DNA of 64,000 nt from Larix kaempferi (GCA_027924585.1 BSBM01000386.1:6774501-6838500); one strand, 5' to 3'; shown: positions 43,562-55,379, numbered from the stretch's first letter. Translations and numbers: made by a program. The notes: generated from the letters alone by a model not told the origin.

Positions 43562-44604
43562 TTGGGCTTTACCAAGAGTAAAGCGGATTCCAACCTTTAC
43601 TACAAGGTTGAGGAAGGCAATCCAGTGATACTACTTTTGTATGCGGATAACCTGTTTGTTACAGGTGAAGATAGATTGATTTTCGACATGCAGCGGAAGC
43701 TTACTGCCGAGTTCGAGATGAGGAACTTGGGGATGATGCACTATTTGTTTTTGGCATGGAGGTGTGGAAGAGTACAGATGGAATCTTCCTTGGACAAGGG
43801 AAGTATGCAGTAGAAATCCTGAAGAGGGTCGGGATGATGGATTGCAAGGCCATGACCACACCTATGGCATCGAATCTGAAGCTTCTATGTGATGCTTCAT
43901 CTGAGTCGGTTGATGTCTCTACGTATCGTCAGATGATTGGGTCCTTGATGTACCTGACGAACATGAGACCAGACATTTGCTTTGCTGTGAACACATTGAG
44001 CCAGTTCCTGACGGATCCGAGGAGTGTTCACCTGGTTGCTGTAAAGCATGTTCTGAGGTACCTGAAGGGTACAGTCGATTATGGGCTCAAGTATGAAGCA
44101 AATCAAAAGTTTAACCTACAGGGTTATGTTGATTCAGATTGGGCTGGCAGTGCTACAGATAGGAAGAGCACATCTGGGTGCTGCTTCAGTATGGGATCAG
44201 GTGTGATCTCTTGGTTTAGCAAGAAGCAGTCCTGCGTAGCACTGAGTACAGCTAAGACAGAGTATGTTGTAGCCTGTTCAGCTAGTTGTGAGGTAGTATG
44301 GCTACGGAAGCTACTATCTAAGTTATTTGATCTCCCGTTGGAGGCTACTGGTATCTTCTGTGATAACCATAGTTGTGTGAAGCTATCCGAGAACCAAGTG
44401 TTTCATGACAGGTCGAAACACATAGAGATCAAATATCACTATATCAGGGATATGGTGCAGAGAGGAGCTGTGAAGCTTCTGTATGTTGCGACGGACGAGC
44501 AGATTGCAGATGTGTTGACGAAGCCACTAGCCAGAGTGAAGTTCGAGTACTTCAGAGAGAGGCTTGGCGTTCTTCAGATCGAGGACACTTCGAGGAAGAA
44601 GTGA
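43562..44604 (+). pseudogene. D pol: RT C-terminal part and RNase H
   Basis: 43562-43813 begins GFTKSKADSNLYYKVEEGNP and has the catalytic loop as YADN (normally YVDD), so one Asp has become Asn. After a frameshift near 43756, a long open frame (282 codons) continues: YAVEILKRVGMMDCKAMTTP, TYRQMIGSLMYLTNMRPDIC, then RNase H: YVDSDWAGSATDRKSTSGCC, ISWFSKKQ, TAKTEYVVAC, FCDNHSCVKL, SKHIEIKYHYIRD and DVLTKPL. RNase H residues are kept. Stop at 44602. Confidence 0.88.
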
Positions 44605-45480
44605 TGGACACATTTGCTGAAGCCATTCCAAGCATGTTGGAAGGAGGATCCTCCACATGGCTGTGGATGTAAGCGCTGGATGATGAGCATCAGGATGATG
44701 TTCTGGTTTCTGCTTGGATATGATCAGTGGGATCATTTTTATGTATGTATGTACGCATCATGTGGATGCTGGATATGATCAGTTGGATCATTTTATGTAT
44801 GTATGTATGCATCATGTTGGATGCTTGGACCATGTATCTGTATATGTATCAGGTGGATACATTGTATGATCAGGTGGATCATGTATGGTGATATGTATCA
44901 TATTTGTATCAGGTGGATACATTGATGATCAGGAGGATCATGTATGATGATATGTATCAGGTAGATACTTGGTATGCATCAGGTAGATGCATTGATGATC
45001 ATGAGGATCATGTATGATGATATGTATCAGGTAGATACTTGGTATGCATCAGGTAGATGCATTGATGATCAGGAGGATCATGTATGATGGTATGCATTAG
45101 GTAGATGCATTGATGATCAGGATGATCATAGATGACGAGCTTCAGGATGTTGCTCCAGATGGTATGCATCAGGTAGATGCATTGATGATCAGGATGATCA
45201 TAGATGACGAGCTTCAGGATGTTGCTCCAGATGGTATGCATTAGGTAGATGCATTGATGATCAGGATGATCATAGATGACGAGCTTCAGGATGTTGCTCC
45301 AGATGGTATGCATCAGGTAGATGCATTGATGATCAGGATGATCATAGATGATGAGCTTCAGGATGTTGCTCCAGATGACATGCAGCAGGACGTTGCAGTG
45401 ATGATGATCAGGATGATCATGGATACATCAGGATGATGTATGGTGAGTATCAGGTTGATACTCTGTGGCCATGGATCAGG
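44605..45480 (+). repeat. D 3' internal region: 72-bp minisatellite
   Basis: GATGATCAGGATGATCATAG-type sequence. Regular 72-bp units start at 45089, 45161, 45233 and 45305, nearly identical. Looser ATCAGGTGGATCATG-type repeats fill 44690-45088. The minus-strand ORF at 45008-45313 is a by-product: 72 is divisible by three, so a 24-residue peptide repeats. Confidence 0.85.
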
Positions 45481-46110
45481 TTGTGCAGATGAGCATGTAA
45501 TCCGATGCCCTGGTAGATTTGCAGATGGTCTTTCGAGGTTTTTCCTATGGCATGTAATTCGGTGCCCTGGGACATCTGGCAAATGCTCTTTCGAGGTTTT
45601 GCTCTGGGAGGACATGTAATTCGGTGCCCTGGGAGATCTGCAGATAGTATTTCGAGGTTTTTCCTATGGCATGTAATTCGGTTCCCTGGGATATCTGGCA
45701 GATGCTCTTTCGAGGTTTTGTCCTATGGCATGTAATTCGGTTCCCTGGGAGATCCGATAGGTTGGGCTGTGTGCCCGTAATCAGTCCTGGGATGCTCTTG
45801 CGAGGTTTTTCCATGACCACATGTAATTCGTTGCCCTGGGAGATCCTATAGGTAGAGCTGTGTGCTCGTAACAGCCTGGGATGCTCTTGCGAGGTTTTGT
45901 GGTGGACCACATGTAATTTGTGCCCTGGGAGATTTCAGGTCGGAGTTGTGTACCCGTAACATCCTGAGATGCTCTTTCGAGGTTTTGTGGTGGGGTCACA
46001 TGTAATAGCGCCCTGGGAGATCCTATAGGTCGGAGTTGTGTACCCGTAACATCCTGGGATGCTCTTTCGAGGTTTTGTGACGCACGTAATAAGTCCTGAG
46101 GATTCCACAG
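45481..46110 (+). repeat. D 3' internal region: 59/90-bp higher-order repeat
   Basis: Units with ATGTAATTCGGTGCCCTGGG and CTTTCGAGGTTTT start at 45494, 45552, 45614, 45671 and 45730 (57-62 bp), then at 45821, 45911 and 46001 (90 bp). The longer units contain an extra ~31 bp (ATAGGT...TGTGTxCCCGTAA). Confidence 0.85.
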
Positions 46111-46324
46111 TATGGCCAGTGATGATGAAGACCTGCAGGTGGTGGGCCTACATCCAGTATGAAAAAGGACTGGCTCTGTAGAACTTCCTATGACGAGTAG
46201 ATTCAGAGATTGATTGAGATAGCAGCAGCAGTGATGATGATGATGACTCGATGACGATGATCCAGAGAAGATGACTTGTGCTAGAAGAACTGTGCTGAGA
46301 AATACCTTCCTAGTTAAGAGGGAG
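46111..46324 (+). promoter_or_regulatory. D 3' untranslated end and polypurine tract
   Basis: No coding signal. It ends GTTAAGAGGGAG directly before the LTR TGTTGATG: a normal copia polypurine tract. Confidence 0.7.
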
Positions 46325-46963
46325 TGTTGATGTATATGTAACTTCGGAATGTATTTCACATATATGTATATTGTATTCCTATAGAGATGGTATTATTCCT
46401 CTATAAGGAAGTGTCGTCATTTATATTGTAAGTGTCGTAACTTATACTTGATGGGTTATTAGACCACCTTATTTGGGGTTGGTCCTATATAAGTCATGTG
46501 GGTCAAAGGGTTATTAGACCACCCTATTAAGGGTCGGCCATGTGGGTCAAAGGGTTATTAGACCACCCTATTGGGGGTCGGCCCACTCAGCATTATGTTA
46601 TGTGGTAAAGTTCGAGCCTACATGAGTTAGGTAAAAAGGCAAGTCAAGTCAAGTATAAATAGAGTGCGGGAGGAACTCTATTTGCTCACTCACTTCTCAC
46701 ACATGCACTCAAGGAGGAGTGGCGCACTTACAGAGGAGGAGGATCTGCTGCTAGGTTATGGCTATCTCTCTTGGTTGGTTGTATCATTGCTCTATCTATC
46801 TCTGAGGAAGTTATTGGGGTTTTTCACCTTTATGGTTTTCCCCAAGTAAATCTTTGTGTCTCTTGTGTGCTTGCATTATTGTCTCCATGATTGATATGCT
46901 GTAGATATGTTGTACATGTTGTTCTCTCAGTTAATATCCTAGATCAAATTGAAGTAAATTCTG
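46325..46963 (+). repeat. D 3' LTR, lacking its last 11 bases
   Basis: 639 bp, identical in order to the 5' LTR but stops at AATTCTG; the terminal AAAATTTAACA is missing. Inverted C LTR sequence follows directly. Confidence 0.9.
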
Positions 46964-46964
46964 T

Positions 46965-47085
46965 GACGGGTAAGGAGCAGAAGCAGAAGAAAGTGACTGG
47001 TCGCACATGCGAAAGAACCACTACCTGAACCAGTCGCATGAGACCGTTAGAGGAAGAACGACTCGGTGAAAGCGACCTATTGGCA
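46965..47085 (+). repeat. Inverted copy of C LTR flank next to D
   Basis: 121 bp equal to the reverse complement of 39410-39522 plus eight further LTR bases (TACCCGTC) that the left flank lacks. Near-identical (one visible difference). The normal orientation resumes through a shared GGCA at 47082-47085. Confidence 0.85.
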
Positions 47086-47368
47086 CTCTTGGAGCATCTT
47101 TATCAAAAATAGACCGCTGACGGTCTAACCGGAATCTTGTGCTATCTTCCGTCCAACACTCTGCTTTCCCGGATCCATGTAGACTGGACACATCACAGCG
47201 CTGCCTCCTCGCAGTACTGATCTTCGCAACTCTTCCGACGCTACGCTGCGCGCAACTTCGCAGCATCCCAAAAACTTATACAAAAAGTATTCCACTTGAA
47301 CTGCGCTCAGCTCCGCAGTTCCAAAAATCCTTTTTGCTCAAAATGCCCCACTTGGGCTAGGCCCAACA
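47082..47368 (-). repeat. C 5' LTR, outer end
   Basis: Matches the end of the 3' LTR of C from GGCACTC to CCCAACA. Followed by target copy TCTTG (47369-47373). Confidence 0.85.
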
Positions 47369-47373
47369 TCTTG
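47369..47373. repeat. Target-site duplication of C (right, TCTTG)
   Basis: Exact copy of 31981-31985. Confidence 0.85.
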
Positions 47374-48988
47374 CCTATGGGCCAACAAAATGGTACCACT
47401 GTAGTCTAGTGTGCTAGCATTTTCAATCCCCTTAAGGGGGAAGATCTCACCCGAAGCACATCCAAGACTGACATAAGATAGGGATTGGTTAATTATATTA
47501 TTACAATTAAGGAATTACAATAACAAGCATTGCAACATCATCTACTCAAGTAAATCACAACAACACTTAGTCATATACATTAATCCTTAAGATATATCAT
47601 AACAACAAACAGAAATAAACACAACAGAGAGAGTCACAATACGGAAATTTAAGGGGCCCAATAATCCTTTTCATTATAGAAAATACATATCCATTACAGC
47701 AACTTACATCATGGTTCTAAGGCCTTACATTCACCACGGAATTACCCATCGCTGGATATACCCTCATATAAATGAAACCCAAAAACCAAATACATAACTT
47801 TTGCTACATAGTTGGTTGTTTATGTCTCTATCTGGATCTGATCCTCTGATACTAGGATGCTTTCAGATCTCTACATATGCACGTGTTCTTTTTCTCTCTA
47901 TTCTGCTTGTCCTCTGCTTCCTTTTATATAGGTGGAATAGGTCCAAGAGTCGTTGCGTTCATTACCTCTTTTTTATAACTTCTGCTTCCTTTATGCACTT
48001 CCTTCCTTGGTCTTCTCTTCCTCCACCTTTTTCAGTCCTCTTCAAAATGAAGGATCCAACAAAGTGGAGATCCATCCAACCTTTCACCAAGATATGATAC
48101 TCGGCTTATACCCAAAGATTGATTTCCAAACTTGTTCAATCCACTCATATAAGTTATGCTCATAAATAAAACTTCCATAAAACCTCCTTTTCAAGGTATT
48201 ACTTAATATTTCAACCACCTAGCTCATTGCCATGTCTTCACCTAGAACTAGTTTAGGTTTCACCTTTAGAAATTTTATACATTTTTTGCCTATCCTCCCT
48301 GTAGTAACCCATGGATGGTAACTACCCTTCTCACCACCTTTCAATGTTCATTATATTGTCTCTTTCTATCGTAACCTCTTCACCTTCAATGTGACCTTCC
48401 TTCTTATATCCTTCGTTTCTAGCCCTTAAAATATTTGTCAACATATATCAAACCAAAAGTAGGCTTATCAATTGGAGTTTCCACAATCCTTGATGATTGT
48501 TTCCACTACCAAAACCCTTCTCTACTCAGGTTTGATTTGAAGGCATTTATAACCTTTCAACATCTTCAATAAACCCTTGCACCTTTTGCACTATAAAAAA
48601 ATCATTGTGAAGCTGAGTCACCTAGACCATGATTGATTGTCTTGTCACATCCAAATCCTAAATGCATTATTAATTTTGACCCTATCCCACTATTAAAACC
48701 GTCATTTCATCTTGAAATCTCCACCACCCCACTGTTTTTAAATTAGTTTTTAACCCTAGACCGCACCCCTTAAGTCCAGAAACTTGTTTAACCTCATGAC
48801 TTTCTGCATTAGAGAAGATTTGAAGGCCTTGTGTAAATAATCAACATCGTCTTCTTCTAACCATATCTTCTCCAAAACCCTAAATTTCCATAAGTCATCC
48901 AATTCCATATCTCTCTCCCCTACTAGCTTTTTGTAGTTTTTTAAATTTTGCATTTACCCTTGTATTTACAACTGGAGTGGGCCTAACA
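47374..48988 (-). repeat. Z 5' LTR, major part
   Basis: LTR-like and gene-free, diverged from A. Landmarks in matching order: GATCTCACCCGAA (47444-47456) for the conserved motif; a minus-strand TATA box TATATAAAAGG (47922-47932); and an end GGGCCTAACA at 48979-48988 resembling GGGCCCAACA. With the piece before C it is about 1.65 kb, close to A. Small ORFs (47801, 47953, 48756) have no support. Confidence 0.55.
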
Positions 48989-49587
48989 AAAAAAACATGT
49001 GTTTCCTCCTAGGAGGTCACATGTTCAAATCTGAAGGGGGGTAGGGAATGTACACCTCCATAGACTTTAGTAGTGAAATCGCTATGTAGATGGGGTCCCT
49101 TGTCCCACAAACAAGAGGATCTCATACACCAATTTGGCATCTATCTTAGTCGTGACATCATCATCATCATCATCATCACCATCATCATCATCATTATTAT
49201 TATGTATGGTATTGAATCATCATCAAGATGGGGGATTATTACCCAAATATGCAATGGATTGCATATGCCAAGATCCTATAATCCACTTAAACTAAGAAGC
49301 CTAAGCTACTATGCAGCTAGTACCTACTTTTATTGAGTATCATTCATTCTAGTGAGTATAAAGTTGTTGTTGCTTTGAGGTGATATGCAGGTAGCTATAA
49401 GACGGGGTTTCATTGGCTTCAAGAAGGACATTGATGGAGGGCTAGGTTTAATCTATTGATTATGTTATGGCACTTCTTGAAATTGAATTTATTTAAACCA
49501 AATTTTATGTCATGTTTTCCATTTACTTGGTTTAAGGTTTCCCTATCAACAACTTGAATATTTGAATAATATTAAATAAGCGCAATT
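48989..49587. other. Unannotated stretch with a CAT-type microsatellite
   Basis: No gene seen. 49156-49203 is a TCA/TTA trinucleotide microsatellite; the ORF 49073-49336 only spans it. Confidence 0.6.
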
Positions 49588-49809
49588 GTTAGCTGATCAC
49601 CTGGCATCTGTTACTCAATTTTCTTTTTTTCATTATTAAAATTCTGAAGATTTTGAGGTATTGATATGCAGTTGGAAAGAAGAATCCCAAGGCATATTGT
49701 TAGCTGATCACCTAACATATGTTACTCAATTTTCTTTTTTTCATTATTAAAATTCTGAAGATTTTGAGGTATTGATATGCAGTTGGAAAGAAGAATCCCA
49801 AGGCATAGC
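49588..49809. repeat. 111-bp tandem duplication
   Basis: Two nearly identical units starting GTTAGCTGATCACC at 49588 and 49699. A diverged relative of the preceding sequence (LTR-like AATATTAAATAAGCG) appears at 51440-51475. Confidence 0.8.
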
Positions 49810-50027
49810 TACACGACGTTGAAGTTCGACAAGGACTTTCATAAAGGACTTATTCAATGTTAGGTTTATACAAGTTGTCTTATTTGAGTTACGTGGATCT
49901 TATTTTGTTAGTCCCTGTCGTAGGCAGATACTATTTTTTATGTCTATTTTTATTATTATTCCTTGTCATATATTTAATATTTGAACATTTCTAAAGTAGA
50001 AGTAAAGGTTTATATTAAGGCTTTCTG

Positions 50028-50285
50028 TTAATATTTGAACATTTCTGCTAAGGCTTTCTTGTGAATGCATCCATGCAAGAGAGAAACATATGTCAAAGAG
50101 TTTATAGAGTTATTAGTGGTATGCATAATCTCAAGCGCATCTTGCAAATGGCCACCGTATTTACTTAGTGTTGTGATTTGGCCGAGCAATGGAATGTTGG
50201 AGTTGGTGTTGGCTTGTATTTTACAAGTTTCAATAGCGACCAATCTATGGTCTAAGCGAAAGAGGAATTCAACGAAGAAAAACAT
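50028..50285 (-). pseudogene. PPR gene fragment
   Basis: A minus-strand piece of 85 codons with LSKYGGHLQDALEIMHTTNN and SINSLTYVSLLHGCIHKKAL. This is the pattern of plant pentatricopeptide-repeat proteins (GRL-DALxI-M, TYxSLLxxCxxKKAL near a PLS-type N-terminus). PPR proteins bind organelle RNA and help edit or process it. Only about two repeats are present, with no continuation on either side, so it is a pseudogene scrap. It is the only trace of a host gene I could recognise. Confidence 0.6.
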
Positions 50286-52630
50286 TTCATAAACTCATTA
50301 TGTTCATCGTGGGAAGGTTCCCATCCAATGATATGAGGAAGCATCAACCACCTGAGCTTATCTCGATTGTTGATTCCCTCCATCCAATGGGCATGGAGCA
50401 AAGTCAATCAACCATTCGCTATTTCCATTCATCGTAAACCTCTTTGATAATTGAGGTTGGGTTCTAAACCGGGTATCTTATTTATGATTGATATTTTTAG
50501 GAGGAAGAAGATTCAACCATGTATGTTTTTATTCCTATTCAACCATGTATTTTTTTAGGCCTATTGTTTCCGTCTATTTTCATTATTATTTCGTGCCATA
50601 CATTCAATATTTGTGGAAATAAAAGTTTGGTTTATCTTCTTTTATTTATTTATTATTTTCATATTTATGGCAATTCCTTTCGAATTTTATTGGTTCCATA
50701 CCATAAAAATTAGGATTAAAAAAATTGACCCAAAAAAAATCATAACATTAATGCATGGCAACATCCATGAATGTAAATGTAAGGATGAAAGGTTTCCTAT
50801 TTTTTTTCTTATTTCTTTTTCTTTATGGTTTTCTGAGTTTTTCGTAGCATCTCATAGGACAACAGAAGACCAAACGTGACCACAAATTCACTAAACACTG
50901 CACATCTCTGCAATCTGTTTTGGAAGTTAAATTAGAACTGCAAGTTCTCCAATCACAATAGTTGATGATATATTATCTTCAATGTATTCTCTTCACTGTT
51001 TTTTTTTGGGTGCATAACTAATTAGAGATTCTTCAACTTTAGTGTTTCTTGTTATTTAGTTAGTTGCATAAATATTATGAAGCTTAAATGTAATTTGGGA
51101 AGCTCACTGCACTTTTAAAATAATGAAAATATTAACGGCTCAGTGCTGTTTTTAAATTACACTCCATTTTCATCTTTGCTCCATGCATTTCTCACCATAA
51201 TAAATGCCACTTTCAGACATATACTAATTCAGATGCAACTTAACAAAAAAACTAAGAACATATGCTCTTAGAAAAACTTCCAATCTTCTGCAAAATTTAT
51301 TTTCAAAGGCAGGGACTTTGTTGATAGCCTCCCTTATTGATTATGTTGTAGGTCTTCCTCAAATTAATTTGATTTAAAGGAACATTTTGGGTGACCTCTC
51401 CATTTATACAAACTTTGACATTTCGTCGTCAGTGGCGTGAAAATTTGGATAATATTAACTAAGCGAAAATGTTACCCACTCACATTACAACCTTTAAACA
51501 ATTACCACTCATGAATTCAAAAGGTCGAATGGAAAAATTCAAAACGATTAAATCTGTGGATTGTTTTATTACAATGTTTTGCACGGGTGAAGATCTACTT
51601 TGCATTATTCCACTTTTTTTTTCTAAGCAATTTGCTTTGCTCAGAGTTATTGAGCATGTTGCAGGAGAGTTATATTTAAACTGCCTTTCTACCGTGGAAA
51701 TTCCAGCTCATTGAAAGGATTTAGTGTTTGGAAAATTGAAGAATGTATGATATTTTAATTTTGGAATATATATATATAATTTTTTTTCAAAAAAAAAAGA
51801 AAAGGAAGATTTTAAAACACATTAAAAAAAGTTAGTTTACTTTGTTTTTTTTTTCAAGGAAAAAGAAAGATACTCTTATTATTTCAAAGAAATTAAAAAG
51901 TACATTATCATAATTGTACAATAGAGTCCAAAAAACTATTTTACATATTCTATATTATGTCTCCTAGAATATTTACAATCCACTCTTTTAACATAGAACA
52001 TTTACAATCCACTCTTTTAACATAGAAGAATTCTAAAGATAATACATTCTTGAATCCTTCTAACCTATAATCCCATCAGAAAACAACCTGGTATAGTATA
52101 AATAAAGTCTGCAAAAAATAAATTCTGAAATTCTTAATTTTTATGAGAAAGTAATATTTTATTATTTATCTCCAAAACATATAAATACAAGTAGATGTTA
52201 AATGCTTACATAAATGTAGATAAATATAAATTTGTAGTAATTATTTATCCTCACAATAATAATATATGATGTAGTCGTAATTTTATTAAGGTTTATGTAA
52301 TTATCTAATTTATATGAGTAATTTATATTGTATTAGTGAATGTAAAAGAAGTTTTCTTAGTTTTTTCAATTAAATTGAATTTTTCAAAGTGAGGTTAGTA
52401 GAAGTTTCCATTTTCCAATTTTTTTTATGAAATTAATTATTTACCATAACTATAATAAAATGAATTAATTAGTTTTTTATATTTAAGTTAAAAAAAAATC
52501 AATCACCTTTTTATTATATTTTTTTTTATTTTTTTATTTTCATTACATAACATAGAGTTATATATTTAAAAAAATTATTGTTCACAAGATTTTAAAAATT
52601 AAAAATTCTTGTCACATACCTAATGACCAT
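50286..52630. other. AT-rich, non-coding stretch
   Basis: No gene or element recognised. It contains a 29-bp tandem duplication (51971 and 52000), a TA run at 51767-51778, and T/A-rich tracts through 52600. Sequence near 51330-51480 resembles 49440-49620 and may be a second copy of the same old repeat. Confidence 0.5.
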
Positions 52631-53834
52631 ACCATGTCTTTGGGATCACACAGGTACTCAAACAACTTATAAAAATTTGCCATTCATATCTAAATTCATC
52701 TTTCATAAATTAATTATCAAAATTTACAACAAAATTAAATATATGATCTCCCAAATCAACATATGAATATACTAAAATATTACAAGCAAATTTTAGCATG
52801 AATGCACTCAAACCATGCTAAACAATCTATGGAATTAGATATTCACATAATAGTAAATTAAACAATATGCAAATAGAGATATATACATGGCATCTCATAC
52901 ACAGTTTGAATCTTATCTTAAAAATTTCCTCCAACTGACTTTGGACTAAGGATGTTCCCCCCAGTCGTAGGCACTCTATTATACCAGTTCTCTCTATAAC
53001 AAAGACTACCACTGAGTTGGGGATATCAATCCACAAGAAGGAAAGTTAAACTCAATGCCTCAACAAACCCACAAGTCCCAAACCCCCTCCATAGCTATCC
53101 CAATCTGCTAGCACTCCTCCCCCATCAGCATGTACAACCCAAGTAATAAGGTCCCATTTTCTAAGTTAACAGTCCTTCGGGCTATCTCTCCAATTCCCTT
53201 CTAGGGCTCCAACACAAGTCGACTAGAGAATCTTCGTTTCAAGACTCTAGGGAACTCAGTTGCAGGACAAGTCCTCTCACAAGGGAACTCAATTTCCTAG
53301 GGTAATAACCTTTATAGCTTTGTAATTTTGATTGTTCTTCCATACAGCTCCAAGATCTGGTAGAGGATGATGGCTCAATGATAGCAGAATAATGCCTGAA
53401 TGAACTAATTCTCAATAATTTGTATGTTCGTTGAGAACTAGCCAATTGTCGTGCATGGGAAGTGCACATTTTCCCTTATAATCCCAAGCTTAGGATAATT
53501 AACTCAAAGTTATGGCTAATACAGTTTAATAAAGAGGGATTAATAAAACTTCAGATAAAAGGAATAATAAGGATAATGACTTAAACATATAAGTCACTAG
53601 GGTCATCTCCCCATTGAACACCCTTCTAACTTTCCCCTCTTGTGGAATCATAACCACCCATCTCTTCATCGTCCTTATTTGTATGTAGTGGTCATGGTTT
53701 TTATACTAAACATAAAATGTACATAATTACATCATTTTGGTCATACTAGACCATTTATGTCTAGATTCTAGTCATTCCATCATTATATACATATTTAAAT
53801 CATTACATGATGAGGTCAAAAATGGGGCGCTACA
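52630..53834 (-). repeat. E 3' LTR
   Basis: Right end GGGGCGCTACA at 53824-53834, that is TGTAGCGCCCC on the element strand. Left end uncertain. The minus ORF at 53239-53469 is not a gene. Confidence 0.6.
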
Positions 53835-53850
53835 TTCCCCTCCCCCTTAA
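53835..53850 (-). promoter_or_regulatory. E polypurine tract
   Basis: Minus strand TTAAGGGGGAGGGGAA directly before TGTAGCGCCCC: a textbook purine tract. Confidence 0.85.
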
Positions 53851-54059
53851 TTTATGCATCGTCCTTGGTGCATATCAACACAATGTACATATACAAAATT
53901 TCATCCAAACTTTCAAAACAATTGTGGGTATGCCTCCCACATAGCATCCTCAAGCTCCCACATTGCTTCTTTAGGGATGTAATGGGTCCATTGGAACTTT
54001 ACCTGCCCTATGGATTTGTTCCTGAGCAACGTTACCTTCCTATCGAGGATGCATACTAG

Positions 54060-55170
54060 CTACACCGAAATATCTCCTTTTGGTTCCACATGAATCAAAT
54101 CCCAATCAATAGTGTGGTTAGGATCAAGCACATACTTTTTCAATAATGACACATGAAACACATTATGCATTATTATGCAAGCAGGAAATGCAGGTTGATA
54201 TGCAACAGGTCCTATCCTAGCTAATATTTCGAATGGCCCATAATATTTGGGCGATATCTTAGGACATAACCCAAGCTTCAAGGAACTCTTCTTTGGCCTA
54301 ACTTTTAGATGCACATGCTCACCAACTCAAAACTCTCTTACAACTCTACCCTTGTCTGCATAAATTTTCTACATGTCCTATGTTGTTTTCAAATTTTGCT
54401 TGATCTTAACCATCTGCTCTTCCATTTCTTTAAGAAATTCTGACCCATTACCACTCTATCTGTTGGATTATCCCAACTGATTGGAGTGTTGTATTTTCTA
54501 CCATATAAGGCTTCAAATGGAGTCATCTTTAAAAATGCATGGTATCCATTATTATAAGCCAATTCCACCAAATGCAAGTAATCTTCCCACTTGGATTGTT
54601 GATCCATCACATACATTCTGAGCATATCTTCAATAACTTGATTAACTATCTCAATCTACCCATATGTCTATGGGGGATACGTTGTACTCATATTCAGATT
54701 TGTTCCAAATCCTTTAAATATACATTTCCAAAAATTTGAAGTAAACTTTGGATCTTTGTCTGAAACAAATGTCTTGGGTATTCCATGTAATCTTGCAATC
54801 TATTTCATATAATGTTTTGCTATGTTAGTTGCCTTATGAGTTGAATTGATTGAAATAAAGTGAGAGGTGTTTTTCAACTTGTCTACCACTACATGATTGA
54901 ATCATGGTGTCTTAATGTCCTGGGAAATTTGGTGATAAAATCAATTGTCGCCACATCTCATTTCCACTCTTGTATTGGAAATGGTTGAAGCAATCTTGCT
55001 AGATGTCCATGCTCAAACTTTACTCTCTAACATTCCATGCATCTTGTTAAATATTTAGCAATGTATTTCTTCATTCCTGGCCAAAAGTACTAACTTCTTA
55101 CTGCTATAATAGTATTTTGGAATCTAGAATGTCTTGCATATGAAACTTGTGTAAATCATCCATTACTAGT
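54060..55170 (-). pseudogene. E pol: integrase
   Basis: C-terminal part in 54060-54314 (KISPKYYGPFEILARIGPVA, FHVSLLKKYV). Core in 54389-54625 (DYLHLVELAYNNGYHAFLKM, PFEALYGRK) and, through stops, further right: IEIVNQVIEDM with the Glu, FVSDKDPKF with the second Asp, ATIDFI with the first, and the zinc part (CMEC) near 55050. All DDE positions can be placed, but the frame is lost. Confidence 0.75.
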
Positions 55171-55379
55171 TTCCTCAATTCAACAAAAATTGCAATTATT
55201 CATAAGAATCCCATCATTTTCGAACATGTATCATTTATATTTATGTTGTACATTTTCATGTTGTAGTCCTTCTTTTACTTGGAGATAATGTTGATATGAA
55301 ATAAAAATCTCAAGAATTATGGCTCTTAAATCTAATTTGCACATGCTATGGATGTAGCATGCATTGCATGTAATCTTCT

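Larger units (their letters stand above)
39523..46963 (+). mobile_element. Ty1/copia LTR retrotransposon D (7.4 kb, deleted)
   Basis: LTRs 39523-40172 and 46325-46963, tRNA-Met primer site at 40173, purine tract AAGAGGGAG at 46316-46324. LTRs differ at about eight visible positions in 639 bp, so D is the youngest measurable element here. Gag and protease are not recognisable; integrase is a scrap; RT is internally deleted; RNase H is complete. Much of the interior is tandem repeats. There is no target duplication because the right end is rearranged. Confidence 0.9.
31986..47368 (-). mobile_element. Ty3/gypsy LTR retrotransposon C (truncated, split by D)
   Basis: Minus-strand sister of A. From left: 3' LTR 31986-33568, polypurine tract and hairpin, ORF3, spacer, integrase, RNase H, then an abrupt switch at about 38872 into the middle of the other LTR. 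That LTR is itself cut by copia element D and resumes in rearranged form at 46964-47368. RT, protease, gag and primer site are missing. The 5-bp target duplication TCTTG is exact, so the truncation happened after insertion. Confidence 0.88.
1..48988 (-). mobile_element. Ty3/gypsy LTR retrotransposon Z (oldest, interrupted, 3' part outside the window)
   Basis: Minus-strand gypsy element present as three separated pieces: 1-4087 (RNase H, RT, linker, protease, gag C-terminal part), 30395-31985 (gag N-terminal part, leader, first bases of the 5' LTR) and 47374-48988 (rest of the 5' LTR). The pieces join at duplicated target sites: ACTTT flanks the solo LTR H and TCTTG flanks element C. The gag homology runs on from one side of H to the other. 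Protein similarity to A and B is clear but weaker than that between A and C, and every domain contains stops, so Z is the oldest layer. The integrase and the 3' LTR lie left of the window. Confidence 0.85.

Noticed and set aside
45008-45313. Minus-strand ORF with a perfect 24-residue peptide repeat
   Set aside because: It comes from the 72-bp minisatellite of D, whose length is a multiple of three. No start context and no family.
45089-46110. Regular repeats that could suggest a CRISPR array
   Set aside because: Units are contiguous tandem copies without unique spacers, inside a plant retrotransposon.
49156-49203. His/Ile-rich ORF at 49073-49336
   Set aside because: Produced by a trinucleotide microsatellite.
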